Shown here: in pieces, positions 7,184-7,624 of the stretch
How positions within the stretch are numbered: the first letter of the stretch is position 1
Layout: each line of letters starts with the position of its first letter
From: Candidatus Omnitrophota bacterium
GTDB taxonomy: Bacteria > Omnitrophota > Gorgyraeia > 2-02-FULL-51-18
Direction: 5' to 3'
NCBI GenBank assembly: GCA_023247935.1
Contig: JAHFFM010000045.1
Span: forward strand, 4,548-12,171
DNA length: 7,624 nt
Notes under the pieces: model-generated
Database searches by the model: none
The model's input: the letters and a program-made list of their open reading frames with translations, nothing else
Told to the model about the DNA's origin: nothing
Position numbers and translations under genes: made by a program

Positions 7184-7624
7184 GCCACCGATGAAAATAT
7201 TTGACCGTTCGTTTGATACTCCAGAGCAGAACCTAGCCTGCGACGAAGCTTTATTGGAAAGATGCGAGGAAGCCAATACGGGTGAAATTCTGAGGTTTTG
7301 GGAGCCCCGCGATTACTTTATCGTGCTGGGGTTTTCAAATGCCTGGAAGGATGAGGTTCAAAAAAACCCCCGCTCTCTCCCCGTTTTGCGGCGCGTAAGC
7401 GGGGGCGGGACCGTAATTCAGGGGCCGGGCTGCCTGAATTACTCCCTGCTGTTAAAAATAGACTCAGATGCCTCGCGGACAGCCCTGAAAGGCATTGTGT
7501 CCGCGAATCAATACATCATGGAGCGAAACAGGCAGGCCGTGGAAAGCGTGATTCGAAAAAGCGTTCAAATTCAGGGTTCTACCGATTTAACCGTGGATAA
7601 CCTGAAGTTCTCCGGAAACTCCCA
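7182..7624 (+). CDS. Lipoate-protein ligase A family protein, N-terminal part (3' end outside window)
   Basis: Probable enzyme attaching lipoate (or octanoate) to lipoyl-domain lysines. It is open from ATG 7182 to the window end (147 codons); an ATG at 7191 in the same frame gives MKIFDRSFDT and is an equally good start, since neither has a clear Shine-Dalgarno site. Numbering from the 7191 Met: NLACDEALL (14-22) is the conserved start of the family fold; FWEPRDYFIVLGFSN (36-50) matches the strand that holds W-x-x-P and the G-(R/F)-x-(Q/N) substrate-binding turn; RRVSGGGTVIQGPGCLNYSLL (67-87) is the signature RRxSGGG lipoate/adenylate-binding loop; and GSTDLTVDNLKFSGNS (129-144) contains Lys139, matching the key lysine of LplA (Lys133 in E. 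coli). No catalytic cysteine of the LipM type can be judged because the C-terminal half is missing. Biotin ligase is unlikely given KFSGNS. The location next to PDH supports E2 as the target. Confidence 0.88.
   Translation, partial: MPPMKIFDRSFDTPEQNLACDEALLERCEEANTGEILRFWEPRDYFIVLGFSNAWKDEVQKNPRSLPVLRRVSGGGTVIQGPGCLNYSLLLKIDSDASRTALKGIVSANQYIMERNRQAVESVIRKSVQIQGSTDLTVDNLKFSGNS

Overview
The window is a compact bacterial metabolic locus of roughly balanced base composition, coding almost end to end. Five genes lie on the minus strand and one is divergent on the plus strand. No rRNA, tRNA, CRISPR array, insertion sequence or phage gene is visible.

Layout, read in the minus-strand direction of transcription from about 7110 down to 1: (i) aceE, a homodimeric-type pyruvate dehydrogenase E1 (7110-4432); (ii) a 20-bp gap with a clear Shine-Dalgarno site, then a dihydrolipoamide acetyltransferase E2 with one lipoyl domain (4411-3116); (iii) dihydrolipoamide dehydrogenase E3 (3116-1695), overlapping E2 by one base (TAATG); (iv) a metallo-beta-lactamase (MBL)-fold hydrolase with a C-terminal TPR-like region (1735-257), overlapping E3 by 41 bp; (v) the first 86 codons of a membrane-anchored or exported DsbA/thioredoxin-fold protein with a CPPC site (260 to beyond 1), overlapping (iv) through ATGA. 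The tight spacing suggests one transcript. On the plus strand, from 7182 or 7191 to beyond 7624, is the N-terminal two thirds or so of a lipoate-protein ligase A family protein. About 71 bp separate it from aceE, and that gap should hold both promoters.

The first three genes encode a complete pyruvate dehydrogenase complex: E1 decarboxylates pyruvate on thiamine diphosphate, E2 takes the acetyl group on a lipoyl-lysine and passes it to CoA, and E3 reoxidises the lipoyl group with FAD and NAD+. The divergent ligase is a good candidate for attaching lipoate to E2 Lys41. This is therefore an enzyme complex beside its probable cofactor-attachment enzyme. The MBL-TPR protein and the CPPC protein are the unexplained part: they are coupled to the PDH genes by overlaps but have no textbook role in the complex.

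The organism cannot be named from this sequence. A gammaproteobacterial-style aceE-aceF-lpdA order with a short single-lipoyl E2, an LplA-type ligase and an MBL-TPR protein would fit a Gram-negative-like bacterium of a less studied phylum (for example an Omnitrophota- or PVC-type lineage). That is a low-confidence impression. I see no wholly new system; the best leads are the conserved-neighbourhood question for the MBL-TPR and CPPC genes and the acidic replacement of a metal-binding histidine in the MBL protein.
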